In this document: positions 43,372 through 52,064 of the stretch, piece by piece
Numbering within the stretch: the first letter of the stretch is position 1
Layout of the letters: each line of letters starts with the position of its first letter
Assembly (NCBI GenBank): GCA_017555875.1
Contig: JAFZFN010000013.1
Location: 117,905-181,904 of the forward strand
Source of the DNA: Bacteroidaceae bacterium
GTDB lineage: Bacteria; Bacteroidota; Bacteroidia; Bacteroidales; Bacteroidaceae
Length of the DNA: 64,000 nt
Direction of reading: 5' to 3'
Program-made: the position numbers and the translations under genes
Notes under the pieces: model-generated
What the model was told of the DNA's origin: nothing
The model's database searches: none
The model's input: only the letters and a program-made list of their open reading frames with translations

Positions 43372-45489
43372 TTAGAGCCACTTGTCGAGCCACTCGAAGA
43401 AGGTGCGTTGCCAGAGCACACCATTCTGTGGGCGCAGCACCCAGTGGTTCTCGTCGGGGTAGATGAGCAGCTCGGCGGGGATGCCACGGATCACGGCTGC
43501 GTTGAAGGCGGCCATGCCCTGTGAGGCGAGGATGCGGTAGTCCTTCTCGCCATGGATGCAGAGGATGGGTGTGTCCCACTTGTCTACGAAGCGGTGGGGC
43601 GAGTTGCTGAACGAGTGCTCTGTCATCTTGTTCTTCTCCCAGTAGGGGCCTCCGAGGTCCCAGTTGGCAAACCATAGCTCCTCAGTCTCGAGGTATTGCT
43701 GCTCGAGGTTGAAGATGCCGTCGTGTGCGATGAAGGCCTTGAAGCGCTTGTCATGATGTCCTGCGAGCCAGTACACCGAGTAGCCGCCAAATGAGGCTCC
43801 CACGCAGCCGAGGCGGTCGGCATCGACGTAGGGCTCCTTAGCCATCTCGTCGATGGCGGTGAGGTAGTCCTCCATGCACTGACCACCATAGTCGCCGCTG
43901 ATGGCCTCGTTCCACTCGAGTCCGAAGCCTGGGAGTCCGCGGCGGTTGGGGGCCACGATGATGTAGTCATTGGCTGCCATGATCTGGAAGTTCCAGCGAT
44001 AGCTCCAGAACTGGCTCACGGGGCTCTGCGGACCGCCCTCGCAGAAGAGCAGGGTGGGGTACTTCTTTGTGGGGTCAAAGTGTGGGGGATAGATGACCCA
44101 TGTGAGCATCTGCTTGCCGTCGGTGGTCGTCATCCAGCGTGGCTCCACCTTGCCGCGCTCGATCTGGTCATAGATGTGCTTGTTCTCTGTGGTGAGCTGG
44201 GCGAGCTCCTTGGCGTTGTCGGGCGAGAAGGCATAGATCTCGTCGGCCTCGGCCATGGAGTGGCGCTTGCAGAGGATGCGGTCGCCCATGAGTGTGATGC
44301 CGCCAAAGTCGTACTGTCCCTCGGTGAGCTGTGTGAGGGTGCCGTCGAGGTCGAGGCTGTAGACCATGGTGGTGCCGTGCCATACGCCGCAGAAGTAGAA
44401 TCCCTTGCCGTCGGGGCGCCACACGTACTCGTCCACGTTGCTGTCGAAGGCACGGCTCACGAAGCGCTTCTCGCCCGTGGCGAGGTCCATGACGTAGAGG
44501 CGGTTCCAGTCGCTCTCATATCCGTCGCGCTCCATGCTTTGCCAAGCGATCATGGTGCCGTCGGCCGAGAACTGCGGGTTGGTGTCGTAGCCCATGTTCT
44601 TGTCGGCTGACGTGGGCTGCTTGCAGATGTTCTGTGTGGCTCCTGTCTCTACATCATATAGGTATATGTCGCTATCGGTGCTCTTGGCATACTCTGCTCC
44701 GCGCTTCTTGCGGCAGGTGTAGGCGATGGTCTTGCCGTCGGGGCTCCATGCGAGCTGCTCCGTGCCTCCGAAGGGGCGCATGGGCGACTCGTAGAGCTCG
44801 CCTTCGAGGATGTCGTGCACATTGGTCACGCTCTTGCCGTCAAAGTCGGCCACGAAGGGGTGGGGTATCTCGTCGACCCACTCGTCCCAATGCTTGTACA
44901 TGAGGTCGGTGATGACGCGTCCCGTCGTGAGGGGCAGGTCGGGGTGCTTGTCTGCGGTGGTGGGGCCGTTCTTGACGGTCATGACGAGGATCACCTTTGT
45001 CTCGTCGGGTGAGAAGAGGTATCCCTCGATGCCCTTCTCGAGGTCGGTGAGCTGGCGTCGTCCTGTGCCGTCGGGGTTCATCTCCCACAGCTGGTTGGTG
45101 CCGCTCTCGGTGCTCAGGTAGGCCAGCTTGGTGCCTCCCTTGATCCATGTCACGTCGCCCTCGCTGGCTGCCGATGTGGTGATCATGTGGTTATCGGTGC
45201 CGTCGGCGTTCATGGTGTAGATGACGCGGTGACTCTTGTTCTCGGGGACGCTGTAGTAGGTCACGCCATAGGCTATCTCCGTGCCGTCGGGCGAGGGGCT
45301 CATGGAGCCTATGCGTCCCATGGCCCATAGGGCTTCGGGGGTCATGCGGTCGCCCTCGATACTGATTTCATGTTTGCCGATGAAGGGTGTGTCGGCCTTC
45401 TTGTCTGTGCTGTCGGTGCACGAGCTTAGTGCTCCTGCCACAATGGTTGTTGCCATAAGTAGCGCATGTTTAGTGTGTTGCCAGTTCAT
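43372..45489 (-). CDS. S9-family (prolyl oligopeptidase-type) peptidase, predicted lipoprotein
   Basis: 705 aa. Lipoprotein-type signal (MATTIVAGALSSC), a beta-propeller of TolB/WD-like repeats (about 50-420; SPSPDGTEIAYG, WSPDGKTIAYTC) and a C-terminal alpha/beta-hydrolase. The nucleophile is Ser566 in GASFGGYS; the acid Asp and His lie in YPDENHWVL-type end (ENHW). The closest functional model is dipeptidyl-peptidase 5 of Porphyromonas, a periplasmic peptide-degrading enzyme; exact specificity is inferred. Such enzymes supply asaccharolytic anaerobes with di- and tripeptides. Monocistronic. Confidence 0.9.
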   Translation of the reverse strand: MNWQHTKHALLMATTIVAGALSSCTDSTDKKADTPFIGKHEISIEGDRMTPEALWAMGRIGSMSPSPDGTEIAYGVTYYSVPENKSHRVIYTMNADGTDNHMITTSAASEGDVTWIKGGTKLAYLSTESGTNQLWEMNPDGTGRRQLTDLEKGIEGYLFSPDETKVILVMTVKNGPTTADKHPDLPLTTGRVITDLMYKHWDEWVDEIPHPFVADFDGKSVTNVHDILEGELYESPMRPFGGTEQLAWSPDGKTIAYTCRKKRGAEYAKSTDSDIYLYDVETGATQNICKQPTSADKNMGYDTNPQFSADGTMIAWQSMERDGYESDWNRLYVMDLATGEKRFVSRAFDSNVDEYVWRPDGKGFYFCGVWHGTTMVYSLDLDGTLTQLTEGQYDFGGITLMGDRILCKRHSMAEADEIYAFSPDNAKELAQLTTENKHIYDQIERGKVEPRWMTTTDGKQMLTWVIYPPHFDPTKKYPTLLFCEGGPQSPVSQFWSYRWNFQIMAANDYIIVAPNRRGLPGFGLEWNEAISGDYGGQCMEDYLTAIDEMAKEPYVDADRLGCVGASFGGYSVYWLAGHHDKRFKAFIAHDGIFNLEQQYLETEELWFANWDLGGPYWEKNKMTEHSFSNSPHRFVDKWDTPILCIHGEKDYRILASQGMAAFNAAVIRGIPAELLIYPDENHWVLRPQNGVLWQRTFFEWLDKWL

Positions 45490-45559
45490 TGAGTAAATCT
45501 TTATTTATGGTTTTGTTTGATAATGCGTATCTTTTCGCTTGCGAATATACGGATAATTA

Positions 45560-45590
45560 TTGGATTTTCCCTCGCCTTGCACTATCTTTG
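45560..45590 (+). promoter_or_regulatory. Promoter of the YigZ gene
   Basis: TTG at 45560-45562 and TATCTTTG at 45583-45590 with 20 bases between. The same TTG has been available as an in-frame start codon for the YigZ frame, but it lies upstream of the predicted transcript start near 45597. Confidence 0.65.
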
Positions 45591-45613
45591 CACGAAAATG
45601 TAAAAAAAATCTC

Positions 45614-46216
45614 TTGGATACCTATAAGACGATAGTGGCCCCATGTGAGGGTGTGTTTACGGAGAAGCGTAGCAAGTTCATTGCTATGGCATTCCCTGTG
45701 ACCACGCTCGACGAGATCAAGGAGCACTTGGCCGAGTGTCAGAAGAGGTACTTCGATGCCCGTCACGTGTGCTATGCCTACATGCTCGGGCATGAGCGCA
45801 CCAACTTCCGTGCCAATGACAATGGTGAGCCTTCGGGTACGGCGGGCCGTCCCATCCTGGGGGCGATAAATAGTCGCGAGCTCACGGATATCCTTGTCGT
45901 CGTGGTGCGCTACTTCGGTGGCATCAAGCTGGGCACGGGCGGACTCATCGTGGCCTACAAGGCGGCTGCTGCCGAGGCGCTCGACGTGGCCGAGGTGGTG
46001 GAGAAGACCGTGGACCTCACGCTCGATGTCTACTTCGAATACCCGATGATGAACGAGGTGATGCGCATCGTCAAGGAGGAGAGCCCCGCGGTGGTGGAGC
46101 AGGACTTCCAGATGGATTGTCGCATACGCCTCTCGATACGTGCCTCACGCATGCCCCGACTGCGCGAACGCTATGAGCAGCTGGCACTGGAGACGGGGAG
46201 GGTAAGGGTGGAATAA
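45614..46216 (+). CDS. yigZ: YigZ/IMPACT family protein
   Basis: 200 aa from a TTG start at 45614 (read as MDTYKTIVAPCEG), which matches family N-termini and lies just inside the predicted transcript; the frame itself opens at 45560. The diagnostic core is present: EKRSKFIA, DNGEPSGTAGRPIL, VVRYFGGIKLGTGGL. The family is related to the IMPACT translation-regulator domain and has an RNase-PH-like fold; its bacterial role is not settled. Unusual start codon and very short leader. Confidence 0.9.
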   Translation: MDTYKTIVAPCEGVFTEKRSKFIAMAFPVTTLDEIKEHLAECQKRYFDARHVCYAYMLGHERTNFRANDNGEPSGTAGRPILGAINSRELTDILVVVVRYFGGIKLGTGGLIVAYKAAAAEALDVAEVVEKTVDLTLDVYFEYPMMNEVMRIVKEESPAVVEQDFQMDCRIRLSIRASRMPRLRERYEQLALETGRVRVE

Positions 46217-46220
46217 TCTA

Positions 46221-46346
46221 GGAGTTAGGAATTGTCAGCAAATGAGAATTTAGGAATTAGGAGTTAGGAATTAAGGCTCCGCGATGCGTGCCCTGCCGGA
46301 TGGCAAAATTCCTAATTCCTAACTCCTAATTCCTAATTCCTAATTC
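46221..46346. repeat. Palindromic dispersed repeat between yigZ and the FKBP gene
   Basis: Arms of AGGAGTTAGGAATT (46221-46274) and inverted AATTCCTAATTCCTAACTCC (46308-46346) surround a core GCTCCGCGATGCGTGCCC then GCCGGATGGCAAA (46276-46307). The core is the reverse complement of the core at 10801-10833. The right arm reaches into the stop codon of the FKBP gene. Confidence 0.75.
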
Positions 46347-46737
46347 AAGAAACTCCCACCAGCTCAATCTCGAAGATGAGTGTCGAGTGCTTGGGTATGC
46401 CTGCCACGTAGGTGGCTCCGTAGCCCACCTCGGCAGGGACGTAGATGCGCCACTTGTCGCCGGGGCACATCTGTGTGAGTGCTATCTGCCACCCCGTGAT
46501 GAGGTCGGCCAGGCGGAAGGCGTCGGGGTAGCCCTGCTGGGTGTTGTCGTCAAACACCTTGCCACTCGTGAGCATCCCCCTGTAGTATACCGACACGATG
46601 CTGCGTATCGTAGCTCGCGGCCCCGAGCCCTGTTGCAGCACTTCGTAGAGCACGCCCTGTGCGGTGGTGTGTATGCCCTCCTCGGTGGCTTTCTGTCTCA
46701 GGAATTCTTTGTTCTCTTCTTTGTAGTTGCTCTTCAT
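46345..46737 (-). CDS. FKBP-type peptidyl-prolyl isomerase
   Basis: 130 aa. An N-terminal helical part (MKSNYKEENKEFLRQKATEEG) leads into an FKBP domain: VSVYYRGMLTSGKVFDDN, LITGWQIALTQMCPGDKWRIYVPAEVGYG and STLIFEIELV. No signal peptide, so cytosolic, unlike many related periplasmic FKBPs. It accelerates proline isomerisation in folding proteins. It follows the 352-aa envelope protein gene by 38 bases and is probably in the same operon. Confidence 0.92.
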   Translation of the reverse strand: MKSNYKEENKEFLRQKATEEGIHTTAQGVLYEVLQQGSGPRATIRSIVSVYYRGMLTSGKVFDDNTQQGYPDAFRLADLITGWQIALTQMCPGDKWRIYVPAEVGYGATYVAGIPKHSTLIFEIELVGVS

Positions 46738-46775
46738 TGTTGTCTATGATTTGTGTTCTGTTCTGCGCCAAGTGC

Positions 46776-47834
46776 TCAGAATGTCGCCCTCAGGATCACC
46801 TGCTGCGACGTGTCGAGTGCGCCCTCGGTGAGGTGGAATGATGCTCCTGCATAGCACTGCACCGTGGGGCGGCTGAGCAGGTAGAGTCGGATGTCGGTGC
46901 GGCTATAGAGGTCGCTGCGATAGTAGGGGTCTCCGCGGTGGAGCGCATTGCCGAAGGTCTCATAGTCGGACAGCTGTGGGTTGCCGGCATAGAGCCGCTC
47001 GTGTAGCTCGACACGTCCCTTGCGCACTCGTGCCTCGCCCAGAAATCCCATCGGGGCCTGCCACACCATGTAGCGTCGGTCGCGGTTGAGCGAGAGCATC
47101 AGTCCGCCCTCGATGCTGATGGCGTCGGCCCAGCGCAGGCCGCTCCGCTCGAATCCCACGTGGGGGTTCAGCATGATCTTGTCGTAGACCTGCTCGCCCA
47201 TGGCGTGGCGCGGCACCGAGAAGTGGAGCAGCTGTGCGCACCACCCGGCATAGTAGCCCTTGCTCCCGAAGCGTCCGTCGGTGACGATCTCGAAGACCTC
47301 GCGCTCGCGCTCACCCTGCTTGCCCAGCCAGTTGCAGTAGACCTCTGCGTAGCCATTCTCGGTGGTGTACTGCAGCAGCACGCCGTGCAGGGTGGGGGAG
47401 TAGTAGCGTATCGAGTCGCTCACGAAGATGTCGGGCAGCTCGCGGCGGAGCAGTGTGCGAGGCAGTGAACCGAAGGCGCCCGTCACGCGCCCCTCCGCGT
47501 AGTGGTAGTAGAAGGTGAAGTCCTCGTGGGCCAGCCCCGATTGGCCGAAGTCCTTCACTCCCGTGACGCCCACCATGATGGTGTTGGCATCGCTCCTCAG
47601 TCCCAGCTCCACACCGAGTCGTGAGCCGAAGAGCGTCTGTGAGCGTTGGTAGGGGCTGTGCACCTCGCGGTTGTCGAAGAAGTTGAAGCTCTCGGCACCG
47701 AAGACCACCTCCATGGGGCTCTCGCCGTGGTGCTCGTCGTCGAGGGTCCACAGGGTGTGCATCGAGGCTATGTCTTGTGCTGCGGCGCAGAGCGACAGGC
47801 ACGATAGGAGGCAGAGGGTGAGTAGATGTTTCAT
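46776..47834 (-). CDS. Exported hypothetical protein, probable outer-membrane barrel
   Basis: 352 aa from ATG 47834, giving a clean signal peptide (MKHLLTLCLLSCLSLCAAAQ); the longer frame from 47945 would start within promoter-like sequence. The mature part alternates polar and aromatic residues in many short strands (FTFYYHYAEGRVTGAFGSL, VLLQYTTENGYAEVYCNW, ISIEGGLMLSLNRD, VQCYAGASFHLTEG) and ends in QVILRATF with a terminal Phe, as in outer-membrane beta-barrels. I recognise no named family. It is upstream of the FKBP gene. Confidence 0.65.
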   Translation of the reverse strand: MKHLLTLCLLSCLSLCAAAQDIASMHTLWTLDDEHHGESPMEVVFGAESFNFFDNREVHSPYQRSQTLFGSRLGVELGLRSDANTIMVGVTGVKDFGQSGLAHEDFTFYYHYAEGRVTGAFGSLPRTLLRRELPDIFVSDSIRYYSPTLHGVLLQYTTENGYAEVYCNWLGKQGEREREVFEIVTDGRFGSKGYYAGWCAQLLHFSVPRHAMGEQVYDKIMLNPHVGFERSGLRWADAISIEGGLMLSLNRDRRYMVWQAPMGFLGEARVRKGRVELHERLYAGNPQLSDYETFGNALHRGDPYYRSDLYSRTDIRLYLLSRPTVQCYAGASFHLTEGALDTSQQVILRATF

Positions 47835-48242
47835 GACTGCGAAGGTAGTGTAATTCGTTTGGATAAGCAAGTTTTTATGGTGATTTGTATTTTGCGTCGT
47901 AGATGATGTTTTACAATGCAAAGGTACTGCAATTAAATTTTGCATCCCGACTTACTGCAATCTTCTGCAAAGTGCTGCAAAGTTCTCTGCGCAACCGCCA
48001 CGCGCACAAAGAGATGCGCGATTTCGTACAAAGACGCGTCTCGCTGCGCAGACTAACATAATTACGTCTTTATTAACCACGGATTACTCAGATTACTCGG
48101 ATTTAATCTAATATTTCATTCTAGATTACACAGATTTCATGCGTCGCGCCTTTTCCAATTCCTAATTCCTAACTCCTAATTGCTCAGCGTAACTCGCTGA
48201 GCGTCGGGATACGCGCATAATGCGCGTGCGCCACGCGAGGCA

Positions 48243-48440
48243 AAGGTCCGAAGTACGAAGTCCGAAGTTACCTGCGCAGTGTGCCGACTTTTTCGCGAGT
48301 GAGCACTATAAAAAAAGAGGCTTATTTAAGTATTATATATACTCGTATATCTAATACAAAAATAAGGATTTTTTTACCTCATCCTTTTTGCACCATCTCG
48401 GAGCGCGGAAAATAACTTCGTACTTCGTACTTCGGACCTT
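48243..48440. repeat. 27-bp inverted repeat in the 770-bp gap before the exported-protein operon
   Basis: 48243-48269 (AAGGTCCGAAGTACGAAG...) and 48414-48440 (...CTTCGTACTTCGGACCTT) are reverse complements over 27 bases with a single mismatch, 144 bases apart. The enclosed sequence is AT-rich without an ORF. The rest of 47835-48242 contains other low-copy repeats (ATTACTCAGATTACTCGGATT at 48079-48101, AATTCCTAATTCCTAACTCC at 48159-48180, and CGCGCATAATGCGCG at 48212-48226) and no gene. Confidence 0.65.
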
Positions 48441-48526
48441 GCAACCATACGGATTGGGTTGACTGCCCAGCCGCCTGAGTGCAGTGAAGACAGGTCGCTT
48501 CTGAAAATAAAGATTATGCCGAAAGT

Positions 48527-48557
48527 TTTGCCTTGTCGTAATTTTTTTGTATCTTTG
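48527..48557 (+). promoter_or_regulatory. Promoter of the three-gene exported-protein operon
   Basis: TTTG at 48527-48530 and TATCTTTG at 48550-48557, 19 bases apart, 52 bases before the first start codon. Confidence 0.7.
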
Positions 48558-48608
48558 TAGTTGTTAAGAAGAATCAATCAAATAGTATCAACATAAACGC
48601 ATTACACG

Positions 48609-49094
48609 ATGAAAAGATTTACACTTTTTCTCTTGTTTGCCCTCGTGGCTAGGTTAGCTGCGTGGGCAGGTGGCCCGTTCAGCACGCTCGTTGTCGAGAC
48701 CAAGTCGGGCACCACGTATGAGGTGTCGCTCCGCAAGAAACCTCAGGTGAAGATGGGCGAGAAGGAGCTCTCCATCGTCTGTGGCGACAAGGTCACAGGC
48801 TACATCTACGAAGAGGTGACGAAGATCTACTTCAAGCCCTACGACCCCACGGGCATTGCCACGATGGAGGACGAGCGCGTCATCCGCATCGTCTATGTGG
48901 ACCAGTCCGAAGTGGTGGTCGCTGGTGTGGAGAGTGCCGACATGGTGAACCTCTATGGCCTCGACGGACGTCGCGTAGCTGCCGAGCCTGTGGCTGAGGA
49001 CGGTGTGCTCAAGCTCTCGCTGGAGTCGCTCACGCCCGGCACCTACATCCTGAATATCGGTAATAAACAATCATTTAAACTCTTGAAACGATGA
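48609..49094 (+). CDS. Exported protein with type IX sorting-like C-terminal tail
   Basis: 161 aa. Signal peptide (MKRFTLFLLFALVARLAAWA), a short beta-rich domain (STLVVETKSGTTYEVSLRKKPQVKMGEKELSI; YEEVTKIYFKPYDPTGI) and a C-terminal region NLYGLDGRRVA...LTPGTYILNIGNKQSFKLLKR that has the order of type A type IX sorting tails (Y/GxxGRxV, GxYxLxI, K-rich end). The domain between seems common to the N-termini of the next two proteins in the operon, which also begin with a short hypothetical beta segment. Its ATGA stop overlaps the next start. Role unknown; surface or secreted location inferred. Confidence 0.7.
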   Translation: MKRFTLFLLFALVARLAAWAGGPFSTLVVETKSGTTYEVSLRKKPQVKMGEKELSIVCGDKVTGYIYEEVTKIYFKPYDPTGIATMEDERVIRIVYVDQSEVVVAGVESADMVNLYGLDGRRVAAEPVAEDGVLKLSLESLTPGTYILNIGNKQSFKLLKR

Positions 49095-50623
49095 AGAAGA
49101 TACTACTCGCCCTCGCGCTCCCCTGCGCGACCTCGGCCCTATATGCACAGGAGTTTCTCCATGTCAACGGCTACTGGAGCAGTGACGTCATCCCCGTGGA
49201 GCACATCGACCACATCTCCTTTGGCGAGGTGGTCGCGGAGACCCTCCCCGAGGTGATGGCCAAGGACCCCAACATCAAAATCTTCAACGAGGCCCTGCAG
49301 CTCACCGGCCTGTGTGACTCGCTGCGCGCCATCTATGACTATGACTACTACTTTGAGCATGCCATGGTTCAGGGTTTCTATCGTCTGCAACAGGCCTATG
49401 CACTGCAGAAGCTGCGCAAGGGCTACACCGCCTTTGTGGAGACCGACAAGATCTTGGCGCTCTATGGCATCGGCTCCCTTGCCGACCTCAAGGCATACGC
49501 CGCCAAGGTGTATGACGAGATGTACCCCGAAGACGCTGGCGTGACCGACCCCACTGATCGCCGCAATTCGCTTAACCGCTTCGTGGCATACCACCTGCTT
49601 GACCGCAAGGCAACGCAGAGCGAGCTCACGGCAGCTGGTATTGTTAACGAACGAGCCGGCAGAGTGGCCGATACCTATTTTCGTAGTAGGATTGACATTG
49701 CCGACTGGTATGAGACGATGATGCCTCACTCGTTGCTCAAGTGCTCGACCCCCTTGCTTCCCGGTGCGCCTGATATTGTCTATATCAATCGCCGTGGCTT
49801 GCAGGACCATGCCGACGACCGTGGTGTACTCGTCGAGGGTGCTGTGCTCGACCCCAGCTTCCAAGGCGTGGCCATCAACGGCTATTACCACTACGTCGGC
49901 GGCATCATCGCCTACGACAAGCAGACACAGGAGGTGGTGCTCGATGAGCAGATTATCGTGAACAATTCGACTATTTCGCCAGAACTGATGAACAATGGTC
50001 TTCGTTGCAGCACTCCTTTTAGTTTCGCTCTGTCGGTTGATGAAGAAGTCTTTCTCCCTGCAGGAGCATTGAAGAATGTGCGGGTCAATAGCGAAAGTAC
50101 TCGAATGTATTATATGTTTAACAAGAATTGGCACAATGCACAGACTGATGAGATGATGTTGGTAGAGCTTTTCGATGTTACTATCAAGTTGCCTCCGGTA
50201 CCAGCTGGTACATACGAACTGAATATCGGCCATTCCGCAGGCCCTCAAAGAGGTGTAGCTTGTGCATACCTTGACGGAGAGTTTATTGACACACTTGATT
50301 TTAGGATGGTAGCTACAAGTATTGGTTGGGAAAGTGATAAGGAATTACAAAACGATGAAGAAGCTATTGCAGAAAACGACTTATTGCTGTTCAATCAGGG
50401 ATATAGAAAAGGGTTACCTTATATTTATATTCCGTGGAGTGGAGCATCGCAACGCGAAAACGAGTTATGTCTTCGTCGCATCATCACCACCTTCACCACC
50501 GATGGCAAGAGCGACCACTACCTGCGTCTCAAGAATGCAGCTGCTCCTGACGATGGGTATATGCAATTTATGATAGACTATATCGAACTCTGCCCCACAC
50601 ATCTATTACCCGAATATAAATAA
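49091..50623 (+). CDS. Exported fasciclin (FAS1)-like protein
   Basis: 510 aa. Signal peptide (MKKILLALALPCATSALYA), a short HVNGYWSSDVIPVEHIDHISF segment like the neighbours, then a region like a fasciclin domain: IKIFNEALQLTGLCDSLR, GYTAFVETDKILALYGIGSLADLKAYA and NSLNRFVAYHLLDRKAT. FAS1 domains mediate adhesion in polysaccharide- or surface-bound proteins. The C-terminal half is unassigned. Between about 49955 and 50465 the gene is conspicuously more AT-rich than its flanks, suggesting a recombined segment. It overlaps the 161-aa gene by four bases. Confidence 0.75.
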   Translation: MKKILLALALPCATSALYAQEFLHVNGYWSSDVIPVEHIDHISFGEVVAETLPEVMAKDPNIKIFNEALQLTGLCDSLRAIYDYDYYFEHAMVQGFYRLQQAYALQKLRKGYTAFVETDKILALYGIGSLADLKAYAAKVYDEMYPEDAGVTDPTDRRNSLNRFVAYHLLDRKATQSELTAAGIVNERAGRVADTYFRSRIDIADWYETMMPHSLLKCSTPLLPGAPDIVYINRRGLQDHADDRGVLVEGAVLDPSFQGVAINGYYHYVGGIIAYDKQTQEVVLDEQIIVNNSTISPELMNNGLRCSTPFSFALSVDEEVFLPAGALKNVRVNSESTRMYYMFNKNWHNAQTDEMMLVELFDVTIKLPPVPAGTYELNIGHSAGPQRGVACAYLDGEFIDTLDFRMVATSIGWESDKELQNDEEAIAENDLLLFNQGYRKGLPYIYIPWSGASQRENELCLRRIITTFTTDGKSDHYLRLKNAAAPDDGYMQFMIDYIELCPTHLLPEYK

Positions 50624-50636
50624 TACAGAACAGACT

Positions 50637-51980
50637 ATGAAACGAACTATATTTACAGCGCTCTGCGCGCTCATGACCCTCGGCGCCTCGGCGCAGACAG
50701 AGAAGGTGATGCGTGTCCACATGACCGATGGCACGGTGAAGGAGTATCACGTCGGTGCACTCCGCGACTTCTCGTTCACCGGACTGGCCGTCGTGTCCGA
50801 CGATGACTACACCCAGATCAGCCAGCTCGACCTCGTGATGGAGGGCTATGAGATCAATTTTGACATCACTGCGAACTTCGGATTCGATGACCCGTATATC
50901 ACAGGCAGCCGCTATGGCCAAGATTGGGGCATCCTGTACTCCACCTCGCCCGACGTGACGGTGGAGAATGGCACTCTGGTGGAGCTGGAGTGGCCGTTGA
51001 CCAATGTCGATGAGCTCTCATCGCACCGCGTATCCTTCCGTTTGGGCGAGTCGGTGCGTGATAGGGATAATTATTATAACGATGAGGGTGTGCTCGCTGA
51101 CCTCGAGTATGCCACCACCTACTATTTCCGCTCGTTCGTGTATCGTCCCGCCATTGGCGACCTCTACGAGGAGCAGTACTTCTACAGTGCAGTGAAGAGC
51201 GTCGCCTTGGGCTACCCCCCGATGAGAATCTACGGCGCATCCATCCTCCCCGACTACGTGGCCGAGAAGGGTTATGTGTTCCCCAGCTCCAGTGCATGGA
51301 GGGAGTTCGATGAGCAGTACCCCTATTTCGAATATCACTTTGATGACCACTGGAACGACTACCTCACTCCCGAGCGCCACGAGGCACTCAAGGCGCAGTG
51401 CACCACGGTGTATGAGTGTGCCGAGGGCAAGCTCTACCTGCTCGATGTGGTAGGCGAGGAGTTCCTCCAGTATCTGCTTGACATCTATGCGACAGAGTTT
51501 GTGGCCGACCTCCAGACCGCTGTGCTCGACGAGGCCAGCAGCACCGAGGCCACCTATGTGGAGTGTGATGCCTCATGGGGCGTGCCAGGCAATGGCTACT
51601 GGAAGTACACCGCAGCTGCGAAGAAGAACCCCTTCATCGAGCTCACCCTGCCCAAGCGGATGATGCGCAACTACAACTACAAGATTGAGATCACACTGGC
51701 CCCCAATACCGAGGCCGAGGAGACACTCCCCTCAAAGGTATCTGCACGGCTGTGTCCCATGTGGGGTGGCACCGTAGACCTTGCCTCCAAGTTTGAGACC
51801 AGCGTGAGCGAGTGCTCAGTGATCACCCTGGAGGGCGTCAAGGTCAATAACTTCATCGAGGCTGGTGTCGAGATAGAGTCTGTCATGAATCACAGCAATC
51901 GTGGCGGCGAAGTAGGCAAGTTCCTCCCCATCCTCAGAGTGGCACAGGTCAAGGTAATCCCCATGGGCCCTGTGGAGTAA
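50637..51980 (+). CDS. Exported hypothetical protein
   Basis: 447 aa. Signal peptide (MKRTIFTALCALMTLGASA) followed by KVMRVHMTDGTVKEYHVGALRDFSF, the same type of short segment (displayed as DG(T)xxE...xxF) found at the start of many Bacteroidota surface proteins including its operon partners. The remainder has two beta-rich parts, with YFRSFVYRP resembling a fibronectin-type or lectin-like strand and a central helical region. No family is recognised. Thirteen bases after the FAS1-like gene, ending at a strong terminator: one operon of three exported proteins. Confidence 0.7.
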   Translation: MKRTIFTALCALMTLGASAQTEKVMRVHMTDGTVKEYHVGALRDFSFTGLAVVSDDDYTQISQLDLVMEGYEINFDITANFGFDDPYITGSRYGQDWGILYSTSPDVTVENGTLVELEWPLTNVDELSSHRVSFRLGESVRDRDNYYNDEGVLADLEYATTYYFRSFVYRPAIGDLYEEQYFYSAVKSVALGYPPMRIYGASILPDYVAEKGYVFPSSSAWREFDEQYPYFEYHFDDHWNDYLTPERHEALKAQCTTVYECAEGKLYLLDVVGEEFLQYLLDIYATEFVADLQTAVLDEASSTEATYVECDASWGVPGNGYWKYTAAAKKNPFIELTLPKRMMRNYNYKIEITLAPNTEAEETLPSKVSARLCPMWGGTVDLASKFETSVSECSVITLEGVKVNNFIEAGVEIESVMNHSNRGGEVGKFLPILRVAQVKVIPMGPVE

Positions 51981-52006
51981 TAGACTTTCACTCTGTAGAA
52001 GAAAGA

Positions 52007-52035
52007 AGAGGGTGCGTCATGACGACGCACCCTCT
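52007..52035. terminator. Terminator between convergent genes
   Basis: AGAGGGTGCGTC at 52007-52018 and GACGCACCCTCT at 52024-52035 are exact reverse complements with a five-base loop. It ends the exported-protein operon and probably also the minus-strand gene at 52065. Confidence 0.88.
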
Positions 52036-52064
52036 GTCTTGTCTGTGGACAAGTGTTACTCTCT

